Source: Frankiaceae bacterium | GTDB taxonomy: Bacteria; Actinomycetota; Actinomycetes; Mycobacteriales; SCTD01 | Reading direction: 5' to 3' | Assembly (NCBI GenBank): GCA_016650445.1 | Contig: JAENVS010000018.1 | Coordinates: 1-64,000 of the forward strand | DNA length: 64,000 nt | In this document: positions 24,772-33,240 of the stretch, piece after piece | Layout: every line of letters starts with the position of its first letter | Position numbering within the stretch: position 1 is the first letter of the stretch | The notes under the pieces: generated by a model | Databases searched by the model: none | What the model saw: only the letters and a program-made list of their open reading frames with translations | Told to the model about the DNA's origin: nothing | Made by a program: the position numbers and the translations under genes

Positions 24772-27156
24772 GTGCCGACAGGGCTGCGTCGCCTCGTCCT
24801 GTCACTCGTCGCGGCCGGCGTCGTCACTCAGGCCGTCGTGGCGTTCTTCGCCCGCGACGTCGGGGCGGTCACGTCGCTCGACGGCCGGGTTCCCTGGGCG
24901 CACGGCCTCGTCCTGCTCGGAGTGCTGCTGGCCCTCACCGTCATCGGTGACCTCGTCTCGGTCCGCGTACGACACGGCGACCAGAGCGAGGAGCTCACGC
25001 TCTTCGAGGCAGCCGTCGTCGTCGACGTGCTCCTGCTACCGGCGGGCCACGCCCTGCTGGTCCCGGTGGCCGCGAGCATCCTGTGCTCGCTCTTCCGCCG
25101 GCGCGAGCTCGTCAAGACCGTCTTCAACGCCGCCAACCAGGCGCTGGCCACTGCCGTGCTCGTCGCGATCGTCCACGTGCTCTCCGGCTCCGGCTCCGGG
25201 GTCGGCCTGTCCGGGCGGGCCGTGCTTGCGCTGCTCGTCGGCACGCTCGCGTTCAGCGCCGTCAACCTCATCGCGCTGTCGCGGGTCTACGGCCTGCTCG
25301 GTGGCGACGACCCGTGGGAGATGGTGCGCGACGACGCGCGGCTCGCGGCGGTCATGGCCGTCGGGATGGTCGCGCTCGGCGGCACGGCCGTGACCGTGGC
25401 GTGGGCCGCACCCGCACTCCTGCCGTTCACCGTCGTCCCGGCTGCCGCGCTGACGTTCGCGTACCGCGCCGCAGCGCAGGAGACCGAGGAACGGCAGCGG
25501 TCCAGCCAGCTGCTCGCGCTGTCGCAGGTGCTGGCCGGCCGGCTCAACGCCGACGACGTCACCGGGGCGTTCCTCGACCTGACCCGCCAGGCGTTCGCGG
25601 CCGACGTCGCGATCGCCGTGCTCGACCCGGGCGCGCAGCCCGGTGGCTCGGTGCCGTCGAGCGTGGTCGACGACCGCGAAGGCGGCTACGAGCGGCGTAC
25701 GTCGGACATCGGTGAGCAGATGCTGCTGCTGCGCTCCTCGCAGGACGGCGTGCTCGCGCTGACCGAGAAGGACAACCTGCCCAAGGGCTGGGCCCGCGCC
25801 GTCGTGGCGCCGCTGGAGGCCGAGGGGCGTCGGCTCGGCGCTGTCGTCCTCGCCACGCGCGACAGGCACCAGCAGCTCGGCCGCCGTGAGCTGACACTGC
25901 TGACACCGCTGGCGAGCGCGCTCGCGGTGGCGCTTCGTGGTGCGGCGCACGTGCAGCGGCTGACCGAGGAGACGAGCAAGCTCAAGGCCGTCGTCGACCA
26001 GTCGTCGGACGGCATCCTCGTGCTCGACGGCGAAGGTCGCGTGCAGCTCTGGAGCCCGGCGCTGGAGGTCCTCACCGGCCGGCCGGAGCTCGCGGCGCTG
26101 GGCCGGCCGCTGGGGCAGCTCGTCGCGACGCTGCGGCCCGACGGCACGCCCGTCGACCCGTTCACCGCCGGACGCGAGCTGCTCTCTCCGGACCAGCCCC
26201 GCGCGACCGTCGAGCTGACCGTCCTGCGTGACGACGGCGAGCAGCGCGTCGTGCGCTGCGCCCACGCCGGTGCGTTCAGCGTCGGCGGCACGCTGCAGCG
26301 GGACGTCGTCATCGTCCACGACGTCACGCGCGAGCGGCAGGTCGAGCGACTGAAGGCCGACTTCATCGCGACGGTCTCGCACGAGCTCCGCACGCCGATC
26401 ACCCCCATCAAGGGGTACGCCGACCTGCTGCGCCGGCGCGGTGACGCGATGAGCCCGGAGAAGCGCGCCGAGTGCCTCGAGATCATCAGCAGCCGCACCG
26501 AGCACCTGGCCCGCCTGGTGGAGGACCTGCTGCTGGCGTCGCGGATCTCCGCGACGGAGGGGGCGGCGTCCGCGCAGGTCGAGATGGGCACGGCGGACCT
26601 GGTTGCGCTCATCACCCGCGCGTGCGGCGACTTCGGCACCGATGGCGAGCGGATCGAGCTCGACCTGCCGGCCGAGCCCGTGCACGTCGGCTGTGACCCG
26701 ATGCGCGTCGTGCAGGTGCTGAGCAACCTCGTCAGCAACGCGCTGAAGTACTCCGCGGACGGCAGCCAAGTCGACGTGCGGCTGAGCGTGACGGGCGGCC
26801 GGGCGACGGTCGAGATCGCCGATGTCGGGCGTGGGATCCCCGCCGACCAGCTCGAGCGGGTCTTCGACAAGTTCCACCGGGTCGAGGACCCGATGCGGAT
26901 GACGACCGGCGGCACCGGCCTCGGGCTGTACATCGCCCGTGAGCTGGCCAACGCCATGGGGGCAACGCTGGAGTGCCGCTCCACCCTCGGAGTGGGGTCG
27001 GTGTTCTCCGTCTCCCTGCCCGTCATTGCCCCGCCAGCGGCCCAGACGCCCTCCTCCGGGGGCGACGCGGTTGAGGCCACCGGAGAGCCCGGGACCCTCC
27101 CCCGGCCCCGGCTGGTGCCCGCCTGGGAGCCCCTCCGCGCCACGCCCGGAGCGTGA
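24772..27156 (+). CDS. Membrane sensor histidine kinase (TM, GAF, PAS, HisKA, HATPase)
   Basis: 794 residues from a GTG with AGGAGGT 4 nt upstream. About seven membrane helices (residues 5-225) are followed by a GAF-like domain (about 240-390) and a PAS domain (about 400-510). The HisKA box is DFIATVSHELRTPITPIKGY, and the HATPase has N box QVLSNLVSNALKYSAD and G boxes DVGRGIPAD and GTGLGLYIARE. No response regulator is adjacent. The proximity to the S8 protease (82 bp, same strand) may mean co-expression. Signal unknown. Confidence 0.92.
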   Translation: MPTGLRRLVLSLVAAGVVTQAVVAFFARDVGAVTSLDGRVPWAHGLVLLGVLLALTVIGDLVSVRVRHGDQSEELTLFEAAVVVDVLLLPAGHALLVPVAASILCSLFRRRELVKTVFNAANQALATAVLVAIVHVLSGSGSGVGLSGRAVLALLVGTLAFSAVNLIALSRVYGLLGGDDPWEMVRDDARLAAVMAVGMVALGGTAVTVAWAAPALLPFTVVPAAALTFAYRAAAQETEERQRSSQLLALSQVLAGRLNADDVTGAFLDLTRQAFAADVAIAVLDPGAQPGGSVPSSVVDDREGGYERRTSDIGEQMLLLRSSQDGVLALTEKDNLPKGWARAVVAPLEAEGRRLGAVVLATRDRHQQLGRRELTLLTPLASALAVALRGAAHVQRLTEETSKLKAVVDQSSDGILVLDGEGRVQLWSPALEVLTGRPELAALGRPLGQLVATLRPDGTPVDPFTAGRELLSPDQPRATVELTVLRDDGEQRVVRCAHAGAFSVGGTLQRDVVIVHDVTRERQVERLKADFIATVSHELRTPITPIKGYADLLRRRGDAMSPEKRAECLEIISSRTEHLARLVEDLLLASRISATEGAASAQVEMGTADLVALITRACGDFGTDGERIELDLPAEPVHVGCDPMRVVQVLSNLVSNALKYSADGSQVDVRLSVTGGRATVEIADVGRGIPADQLERVFDKFHRVEDPMRMTTGGTGLGLYIARELANAMGATLECRSTLGVGSVFSVSLPVIAPPAAQTPSSGGDAVEATGEPGTLPRPRLVPAWEPLRATPGA

Positions 27157-27263
27157 AACACGCTCGTCCAAGCGTGCGAGGGCTAGGCTGAACACGTTCG
27201 CCACGCCCCAGCCGGAGCGTGGAACCGGGGGCAAGTCCCCGTCGAGTCGACCTGGAGGACCCC

Positions 27264-27416
27264 GTGGCCGAGAGCTACAACGGATACTGCGTCAAGTGCA
27301 AGGAGAAGCGCGACTTCGACGGCGAGATCAAGGTCAGCGACTCGGGCCGCCGCATGGCCCAGGGCCTGTGCCCCGTCTGCGGGACGAAGATGAACCGCAT
27401 CCTCGGCAAGGCGTGA
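27264..27416 (+). CDS. DUF5679-type small zinc-ribbon protein (50 aa)
   Basis: The GTG at 27264 is preceded by GGAGG with 5-nt spacing. The protein has two CxxC pairs (YCVKCKEKRDF and GLCPVCGTKM), ending NRILGKA. This matches the short, highly conserved actinobacterial DUF5679 proteins. A zinc ribbon suggests nucleic-acid or ribosome binding, but no function is established. Upstream a short hairpin CGGGG-GCAAG-TCCCCG lies in the leader. A very strong terminator follows. Confidence 0.85.
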   Translation: MAESYNGYCVKCKEKRDFDGEIKVSDSGRRMAQGLCPVCGTKMNRILGKA

Positions 27417-27443
27417 CCTACGCCTGACCTGCCCAGCACGTCC

Positions 27444-27482
27444 GTGAAGGGCGGCTCCCCCACCCGGGGAGCCGCCCTTCAC
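27444..27482 (+). terminator. Perfect 17-bp terminator hairpin
   Basis: GTGAAGGGCGGCTCCCC (27444-27460) pairs perfectly with GGGGAGCCGCCCTTCAC (27466-27482) around five bases. It separates the DUF5679 gene from the ThiF-like gene. Confidence 0.85.
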
Positions 27483-27587
27483 GCGTCGTACGCCGCCGAG
27501 GTCAACCCCCGCCGGCCCGGGGAGCCAGGTGGCCAGGGCTGTGGACGGGCGGAGGCGCGCGACGGCGGGCGGTGTCACTCTCCCGGC

Positions 27588-28619
27588 GTGCGCCCACTCC
27601 TGACACCGACCGTGCGCCGCCTGTGGCGCGATCCCGAGACACTGCAGCTCGGCCGGCCGCCGGGTCGCGCCGTCGTGCTCGCGGGCGTCGACTCCCTGGT
27701 CCGAGGCGTGCTCGGGCTGCTCGACGGGACGCGCGACCGCGCCGGGCTCGTGCGCGCCGCCGCCGACTCCGGGTGCCCGCCGGAGCGCACCGAGGAGGTC
27801 TTGTCCCTGCTCGCGCACGCCTGCCTGCTCGACGACGCGGCGGCCGACCGCGGAGCACTGGCCGGGCTCGGCCGCCCGGAGCGCGACCGGCTCGCCGCCG
27901 ACCTCGGGTCACTCCGGCTGGTCCGCGGTGACGACGCCCTCATCGCCGTCGGCCGCCGACGCTCGGCGCGGGTCGTCGTCGACGGCGCCGGGCGGGTCGG
28001 AGCCACGGTCGCCGCGCTGCTCGCTGCGTCCGGCGTCGGGATCGTCGACGTGGTCGATGACGGGCTGACGCGGCCCGAGGACTGCGGGATCGGTGGCCTG
28101 CCGCCGACAGCCGTCGGCCGGCCACGCGCGCAGGCAACCCGCGACCTGCTCACCGCAGTCGCGGGCCAGGTCAGCGCGGGCGCCGACCACGTCGCCTTCC
28201 CCGACCTGCTCGTGCTGGCCCCGCCGGCCGGGTTCGCTGTCCCCGAGCCACCGCGGCTGGTGCCACACCTGCTCGCCGAGGTCCGCGGCGACGTCGGAGT
28301 CGTCGGCCCGCTCGTCACCGCCGGCACGAGTGCCTGCCTGCGCTGCCTCGACCTCACAAGAGCCGACCGCGACCCGGGGTGGCCGGCGATCGCCGTGCAG
28401 CTCGCCACGCCGGCGCGGGACGTGGCGCCGTGCGACACGGCTCTGGCGGTGGCGGTCGCGGCGCAGACGGCGATGCAGGCCTTGGCGTTCCTCGACGGCG
28501 CGCCCCGGCCGGGCTCGGTCGGCGGCACGCTCGAGCTCGTGCTGCCCGACTGGCGCTGGCGGCGACGGAGCTGGCAGGTCCACCCCGACTGCGACTGCGG
28601 GTGGCGAGACGCGGGATAG
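27588..28619 (+). CDS. ThiF-like E1 adenylyltransferase-type protein (TOMM cyclodehydratase-like)
   Basis: 343 residues from a GTG start. The N-terminal 110 residues look like a winged-helix peptide-binding (RRE-like) region. The ThiF/E1 Rossmann part has VDGAGRVGATVAALLAASGV and GIVDVVDDGL, then a zinc-type pair SACLRCLDLTRADRDPGWPA and C-terminal HPDCDCGW. Such proteins activate a peptide or thiocarboxylate with ATP, but no precursor peptide, YcaO or other maturation gene is nearby. In actinobacteria a stand-alone copy in this locus is common and its substrate is unknown. The true start is uncertain because no ribosome site is seen. Confidence 0.75.
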   Translation: MRPLLTPTVRRLWRDPETLQLGRPPGRAVVLAGVDSLVRGVLGLLDGTRDRAGLVRAAADSGCPPERTEEVLSLLAHACLLDDAAADRGALAGLGRPERDRLAADLGSLRLVRGDDALIAVGRRRSARVVVDGAGRVGATVAALLAASGVGIVDVVDDGLTRPEDCGIGGLPPTAVGRPRAQATRDLLTAVAGQVSAGADHVAFPDLLVLAPPAGFAVPEPPRLVPHLLAEVRGDVGVVGPLVTAGTSACLRCLDLTRADRDPGWPAIAVQLATPARDVAPCDTALAVAVAAQTAMQALAFLDGAPRPGSVGGTLELVLPDWRWRRRSWQVHPDCDCGWRDAG

Positions 28620-28655
28620 CGCCACGCCCTTGCCTCGGCAAGACACACTCAACCC

Positions 28656-29975
28656 ATGAACGACATCCCGCGGCGGGCAGTGACCCGCAGCGCCAAGCTG
28701 GCAGCCCTGCCGCTGGGCGTCGCGGGACGGGCGACCCTCGGCCTGGGCAAGCGCATCGGCGGCCGGCCGGCCGAGATCGTCGCCGCCGAGCTGCAGGCGC
28801 GGACGGCCGAGCAGCTGTTCCAGGTCCTCGGCGGGCTCAAGGGTGGGGCGATGAAGCTCGGCCAGGCGCTGTCGGTGTTCGAGGCCGCGCTTCCCGAGGA
28901 GGTCGCCGCGCCGTACCGCGCCGCGCTCACCAAGCTGCAGGAGTCGGCACCACCGCTCCCGGCTGCGACCGTGCACAAGGTGCTCGCCGCAGAGTTCGGC
29001 GCCGACTGGCGGTCGCGCTTCCACGCGTTCAGCGATGTGCCGGCCGCGGCCGCGAGCATCGGGCAGGTGCACCGCGCCACGTGGACCGACGGCCGCGAGG
29101 TCGCCGTAAAGATCCAGTACCCGGGGGCCGGGCCCGCTCTGCTGTCCGACCTGCGCCAGCTCAGCCGGCTCGCGCGCGTGTTCGCCGCGCTCACCCCGGG
29201 CGTCGAGATCAAGCCGCTGCTGGAGGAGCTCCTGGTGCGGGTCAAGGAGGAGCTCGACTACCGACTGGAGGCGCAGAGCCAGGAGACCTTCGCCCAGGCC
29301 TACGACGACGACCCGGAGATCCACGTCCCGCACGTCGTCGCCGGCGGCGAGCGCGTCCTCGTCACGGAGTGGATCGACGGCACACCGCTCTCGACCATCA
29401 TCCGTGAGGGGACGCAGGAGCAGCGCGACCGCGCCTCGCTGCTGCTCGCCCGCTTCCTGTTCTCCGGTCCTGTCCTGGCCGGCCTGCTGCACGCCGACCC
29501 GCACCCCGGCAACTTCCGGCTGCTCGCCGACGGTCGCCTGGGCGTCATCGACTTCGGCGCCGTCAACCACCTGCCGGACGGCGCACCGGAGCCGATCGGC
29601 GTCATCACCCGGCTCGCCATCGACGGCGACGCCGCCGGCGTCCTCGCGCTGCTGCGCGCCGAGGGCTTCGTCAAGCCCACCATCCACGTCGACGCCGATG
29701 CGGTGCTGCGCTACCTGATGCCGTTGCTGGAGCCGATCATGGGGCCGACGTTCCGCTTCAGCCGCGCATGGCTGCGAGGGGAGGCAATCCGCCTCGGCGA
29801 CCCCCGGTCGCCCGCCAACCAGCTCGGCCGACAGCTCAACCTGCCGCCGTCGTACCTGCTCATTCACCGGGTCACCCTCGGCACGATCGGGGTGCTTTGC
29901 CAGCTCGGCGGCGAGGCGGCGTACCGCTCCGAGATGGAGCGCTGGCAGCCGGGGTTCGCGGCGCCTCGCACCTGA
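28656..29975 (+). CDS. ABC1/UbiB-family atypical kinase (AarF-like)
   Basis: 439 residues. It has the KxGQ motif (GGAMKLGQALSVFE), the Ala-rich nucleotide loop (PAAAASIGQVHRA), the ion-pair Lys in REVAVKIQYPG, the catalytic-like HADPHPGNF and the metal-binding DFGAVN, the complete UbiB set. The family acts in quinone/isoprenoid lipid homeostasis through ATPase activity. This copy corresponds to Rv3197 beside whiB7 and uvrD2. In mycobacteria that protein has been linked to macrolide susceptibility, which fits the WhiB7 context. Confidence 0.9.
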   Translation: MNDIPRRAVTRSAKLAALPLGVAGRATLGLGKRIGGRPAEIVAAELQARTAEQLFQVLGGLKGGAMKLGQALSVFEAALPEEVAAPYRAALTKLQESAPPLPAATVHKVLAAEFGADWRSRFHAFSDVPAAAASIGQVHRATWTDGREVAVKIQYPGAGPALLSDLRQLSRLARVFAALTPGVEIKPLLEELLVRVKEELDYRLEAQSQETFAQAYDDDPEIHVPHVVAGGERVLVTEWIDGTPLSTIIREGTQEQRDRASLLLARFLFSGPVLAGLLHADPHPGNFRLLADGRLGVIDFGAVNHLPDGAPEPIGVITRLAIDGDAAGVLALLRAEGFVKPTIHVDADAVLRYLMPLLEPIMGPTFRFSRAWLRGEAIRLGDPRSPANQLGRQLNLPPSYLLIHRVTLGTIGVLCQLGGEAAYRSEMERWQPGFAAPRT

Positions 29976-30091
29976 CGTCCGGATCGTCTAGGTTTGCCGC
30001 TGCCGCACACGATCATCAGCACGCCGTCACCCGTCACCGGGGTTCGCGTCCGTCGTTGCGCACGGGGTAGCCAGCAGGGGGGACGGAAGGC

Positions 30092-31015
30092 GTGTCGGTG
30101 CGTGCGCGGTGGGGGGCTGTGGCGACGTTTGCCGTGCTCGTGATGCTCGGCGGACCGGCACTGGCCGGCGGCGGTACGACGTCCGGTGACGTGCCCGCCC
30201 GGCGAGCCGAGACGACGGCGCTGATCCGCACCAGCACCGCCGACTCTCTCGTGCAGGTCAACGTCGACATCGGCATGAAGGTCAAGGCCGGCAAGCGCTG
30301 CACCTCGTCGTACCCCGGCGTCTGCAAGGGCGCGACGTACCACCCCTGCTTCAACCCCGCCGACCCCGCGTACGCCGGCTGCGAGATGTACACGCACTAC
30401 CGGATCGTGCCGCCGGGCGCCGACCTGTCGCAGGGCATCTCCATCGTGTCGTCAGCCGGGCAGCTCACGCACAGCTGGGGCCGCAAGATCACCGAGGCGC
30501 ACCTCGAGGTCTACGCCGTCGACGCCGCCCGGCAGTTCGGCTCGGTGCGGATCCGCGTCAACAGCTTCCCGCACACACTGCCCGTCGGCGGCACCGCGTA
30601 CAGCGACCCGATCGGGCACATCAACCTGCCCCGGGCCGGCGCCCCAGGCACAGGGTGGATCGCAGGCACCGCCACCGGCGCCGACGGCCGCCCCATGCCG
30701 GCGCGGTCGTTCAAGTTCGACGTGTTCGGGCGCACCGACACCGGCCGCCCGACCGGGGTGGCCGGTGACGGTGCGTTCATGGAGTACGGCTTCGGCAGCG
30801 CGCGGGTCGAGGACGGCGTACGCGACGGCACCTACTCCACCCGACCGCTGTACACCGGCACCTACGACATCCACGTCCAGCGCAAGGGTGCGTCGTACAG
30901 CTGCCGGGTCAAGGTCACGGGCGGGTTCCGCTTCGACCTCGACTTCGGCCGCGACCGGCTCGGTCACCCGGGCTGCGAGCCGCTGACGCCGCTCGCCCAA
31001 ACCGTGCCGGGCTAG
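30092..31015 (+). CDS. Secreted protein of unknown function (307 aa)
   Basis: The GTG start follows GGACGGAAGG. The signal peptide GAVATFAVLVMLGGPALA is cleaved near AGGG. The mature protein is predicted to be all-beta, with four Cys early in the chain (KRCTSS, GVCKG, HPCFNP, AGCEMY) and two late (YSCRVK, PGCEPL), so disulfides are likely. Segments such as GTYDIHVQRKGASYSCRVKV resemble an immunoglobulin-like or adhesin fold. No family is recognised. It stands alone between the ABC1 kinase gene and convergent small genes. Confidence 0.7.
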   Translation: MSVRARWGAVATFAVLVMLGGPALAGGGTTSGDVPARRAETTALIRTSTADSLVQVNVDIGMKVKAGKRCTSSYPGVCKGATYHPCFNPADPAYAGCEMYTHYRIVPPGADLSQGISIVSSAGQLTHSWGRKITEAHLEVYAVDAARQFGSVRIRVNSFPHTLPVGGTAYSDPIGHINLPRAGAPGTGWIAGTATGADGRPMPARSFKFDVFGRTDTGRPTGVAGDGAFMEYGFGSARVEDGVRDGTYSTRPLYTGTYDIHVQRKGASYSCRVKVTGGFRFDLDFGRDRLGHPGCEPLTPLAQTVPG

Positions 31016-31034
31016 GTCCCATCGGCGTCCGGGG

Positions 31035-31196
31035 TCACCACCAGGCCTCGTCGAGCTTGCCCTCGATCGACCGCAGGTTGTCCCGGGTGCAGGTCTCGCA
31101 GATCCACCGCTGACCGCGTTCGCTGACCTGCATCGACCAGGTCGGCGGCTTCTCGTCGACCGTCGTCCCGCAGACGCCGCAGGTGGCCGGGTCCAT
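31035..31196 (-). CDS. Four-cysteine mini-protein (53 aa, zinc-ribbon-like)
   Basis: Starts MDPATCGVCGTTVDEKPPTW and contains a second pair ICETCTRDN, so two CxxC knuckles 23 residues apart, ending EGKLDEAWW. The ATG shares one base with the stop of the upstream gene (TGATG at 31194-31198), giving tight translational coupling. It resembles small actinobacterial zinc-binding proteins. With the sigma-region-4-like partner it may act in transcription control, but this is inference. Confidence 0.75.
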   Translation of the reverse strand: MDPATCGVCGTTVDEKPPTWSMQVSERGQRWICETCTRDNLRSIEGKLDEAWW

Positions 31197-31486
31197 CAGT
31201 CGTCGAGGTCCAGGTCGGCGAGCGCGGCACGCAGCAGCTGCAGCGCGTTGCGGGTCAGCGCGTCGGCGTCGCCGCTGTCGATGTCGAGCTCGACGGCGGC
31301 GCCGATCGCCCCCTCGCCGTATGCATGCGCGGAGATGACCGCCATCCGCTCAGCGGGCGGCAGCGCCGCCAGGGCGAGCTCGAGGCGGTGGACCAGCTCG
31401 GCCCGCGACGTCGTCGGCGCGGTGTCGATCACGGCGTTGACGACCGACGGCGGCAGCGGCCGGCAGCGAGGTGGTCGCTCCGTCAT
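31196..31486 (-). CDS. Small protein resembling sigma-70 region 4 (96 aa)
   Basis: From the ATG at 31486 with AGGGAGG upstream. The central segment RLELALAALPPAERMAVISA, followed by HAYGEGAIGAAVELDID, has the helix pattern of sigma region 4 but lacks a clear helix-turn-helix consensus and any region 2. It ends with acidic residues (LADLDLDD). It forms a two-gene unit with the zinc mini-protein. It could be a decayed sigma-like or anti-activator protein. Confidence 0.6.
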   Translation of the reverse strand: MTERPPRCRPLPPSVVNAVIDTAPTTSRAELVHRLELALAALPPAERMAVISAHAYGEGAIGAAVELDIDSGDADALTRNALQLLRAALADLDLDD

Positions 31487-31521
31487 CTGCCTCCCTCTGC
31501 GGTCTGCCCACTGTCTTAGCA

Positions 31522-31554
31522 CTGCGGCCGCCCCGATATCCGGGGCGGCCGCAG
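31522..31554. terminator. Perfect 14-bp GC palindrome
   Basis: CTGCGGCCGCCCCG (31522-31535) and CGGGGCGGCCGCAG (31541-31554) with a 5-nt loop. It lies between the Pro-rich protein gene and the sigma-4-like gene on the minus strand and is probably a terminator. Confidence 0.75.
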
Positions 31555-31703
31555 AACGTGCACCGACCCGTCAGGTCGCCTCTCGGCGGTGTGTCGCTCG
31601 CGGCGACTGTTTTGGGACCGGGGGCCATGTCGGGGTCGGCACGTCAGTGAACCAGCCCGCAGGCACGTTCAGTCGCTGTCCTGGCCGCCAGTTGCCGAGA
31701 TCT

Positions 31704-32531
31704 TCAGGAGGATTCGGGCGAACCGCCACCGTCAGGCGTGGCAGGTGCGGCCGAAGGCATCGGCTCGCTCGGCGGCGGAGTGCTCGGAGCCGCGTTGCCG
31801 ACGTACGACGTCGGCGGGCCCGCCGGCGTGCTCAGCCGGACATCACTCGGGGAGGGGCCGCTCGGCGGCGGGCTGCTCGGCGGCGGGCTGCTCGGCGCGG
31901 CCTCCACCGGCGGCGGGCTGCTCGGCGCGGCCTCCACCGGCGGCGGGCTGCTCGGCGCGGCCTCCACCGGCGGCGGGCCGCTCGGCGCGGCCTCGCCGGC
32001 CGGAGCGGCACTGCTCTCTGCCCCGGTTTCCGGTGTCGACGGGACGCCGGTGGGACGGTCTGAGGCGGCCGGTTCGCCGCCCTCGGCGGTCGTCACGTCA
32101 GCGCCCGCCGGGTCGCCGCCCTCGGAACGCGGACCCCGGTCCGGCCGGGGCTCCCGCGGCGGCCGGCCCTCGCGGCCCTCTCGCGGCTCGCGCGGCTCGC
32201 CAGGGCGACGCTCACGACCGCGTCGGCTGCGTGGCTCGTTGCCACGGCCGGGTCCGGTGCGGTCGGGGGCACCGAGGTCCATCGCCTCAGCGACGGCGTA
32301 CTCCTGGACGAGGAGCTCGAGCCGGTCCTTCTCGGTGCCGGTCGCGTCGACGACGCGGCTCTCGGCCAGGGTGCGCAGGTCGGAGAGCCGACGGCGGCGG
32401 CGGCCAGGGTCGTCGCTCGGGTAGCGCATCAGCACGGCGTGAGCCGTGCACGTCGCCGTACCACCGATCGAGGTGACGGCATCCCGGACGAGGGCGAGGT
32501 CGGACAGACAGGGGGCGCACTGCAAGGTCAT
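31704..32531 (-). CDS. Conserved N-terminal domain protein with long Pro/Arg/Glu-rich disordered tail
   Basis: 275 residues from MTLQCAPC (ATG at 32531; an upstream in-frame start adds six residues). The first 85 residues look conserved and folded, with CAPC and TATCTAHAV (three Cys near the N-terminus). The rest is low complexity: first Arg/Glu/Pro (REPREGREGRPPREPRPDRG), then Pro/Ser repeats of PPPVEAAPSS. There is no signal peptide. The tail suggests an RNA- or protein-binding scaffold. It is codirectional with and downstream of the methyltransferase gene. Confidence 0.65.
   Translation of the reverse strand: MTLQCAPCLSDLALVRDAVTSIGGTATCTAHAVLMRYPSDDPGRRRRRLSDLRTLAESRVVDATGTEKDRLELLVQEYAVAEAMDLGAPDRTGPGRGNEPRSRRGRERRPGEPREPREGREGRPPREPRPDRGPRSEGGDPAGADVTTAEGGEPAASDRPTGVPSTPETGAESSAAPAGEAAPSGPPPVEAAPSSPPPVEAAPSSPPPVEAAPSSPPPSSPPPSGPSPSDVRLSTPAGPPTSYVGNAAPSTPPPSEPMPSAAPATPDGGGSPESS
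31888..31977 (-). repeat. Three exact 30-bp tandem repeats (coding)
   Basis: The unit beginning CTGCTCGGCGCGGCCTCCAC (plus-strand orientation) is repeated at 31888, 31918 and 31948, with a partial fourth copy at 31978. It encodes the PPPVEAAPSS decapeptides. Exact identity suggests recent slippage and a length-variable tail. Confidence 0.85.
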
Positions 32532-32565
32532 GCACCCATCCTTGCCCACTCGGGCGCCGGCCCGC

Positions 32566-33231
32566 TCATGGGTTTCGGCACAGCACCGCCAGCAGCCGGC
32601 GTACCGGTGGCTCTTCAGCGTCCAGGAAGTCCTCGAAGCGCTCCAGCTCGAGGCCCTCCGTGGCCAGCGCGACCACCTCGTCAGCGGTCAGCGGCCAGGG
32701 CATCGACCCGGGCGGGTCCTCGGGCTCACGGCCGCGGCAGAAGACGAACAGCCGACCGCCGTCGGCGACGCACCGGCCCAGCGCGACACCGGCGACTGCT
32801 CGCTCCGGCGCCGGCAGCACCTGCAGCGTGTAGATCTCGACGACGAGGTCGAACGCCCGGTGCCACGTCGGCGGCGGCGCGAGCGCGTCGCCGACCGTCC
32901 AGGTGATGCCCAGCTCCGGGAAACGCCGCTCGCAGCGCCGCACGGCAGTGGGCGCGATGTCGAACGCGGTGACCTCGGCGCCCGCCTGTGCCAGCAGCGC
33001 CGCGTCGTCGCCGTAGCCGCATCCGACGACGAGCGTCCGCTTGCCGGCGACATCGAGACCCGCGAGCTTGCGCAGGAGGATCGGGTTCGGCGCGAGCTCG
33101 GCCCACGGCACACCCGTCTCGCCCCGGTCCGCGGCGGCGTACAGCTCCTCGAACCACCGGGTCGGCTGGCCGTCCGAGAGTGCCCGGGCCGCCAGCCGCC
33201 GCGCAACGACCCGCTGCTCCTCCGTCGTCAC
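32566..33231 (-). CDS. Class I SAM-dependent methyltransferase
   Basis: 221 residues of the Rossmann methyltransferase fold. Motif I is TLVVGCGYGDDAALLAQAGA, followed by the acidic ribose-binding VTAFDIAP, motif III-like TWTVGDAL, and FDLVVEIYTLQVLP. The length and N-terminal helix (RWFEELYAAADRG) resemble thiopurine/small-molecule methyltransferases. Substrate unknown. It follows the phosphatase-family gene by 9 bp on the same strand. Confidence 0.85.
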   Translation of the reverse strand: MTTEEQRVVARRLAARALSDGQPTRWFEELYAAADRGETGVPWAELAPNPILLRKLAGLDVAGKRTLVVGCGYGDDAALLAQAGAEVTAFDIAPTAVRRCERRFPELGITWTVGDALAPPPTWHRAFDLVVEIYTLQVLPAPERAVAGVALGRCVADGGRLFVFCRGREPEDPPGSMPWPLTADEVVALATEGLELERFEDFLDAEEPPVRRLLAVLCRNP

Positions 33232-33240
33232 GTCAACGGC

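Noticed and set aside
27195-27210. GAACACGTTC palindrome as a second KstR-like site near the DUF5679 gene
   Set aside because: The flanking T/A positions of TNNAACNNGTTNNA are not met, unlike the site at 53807-53820.
29980-30091. Possible riboswitch before the secreted protein gene (GGGGTAGCCAGCAGGGGGGA)
   Set aside because: Some structure is possible but it does not match a riboswitch consensus that I can support.
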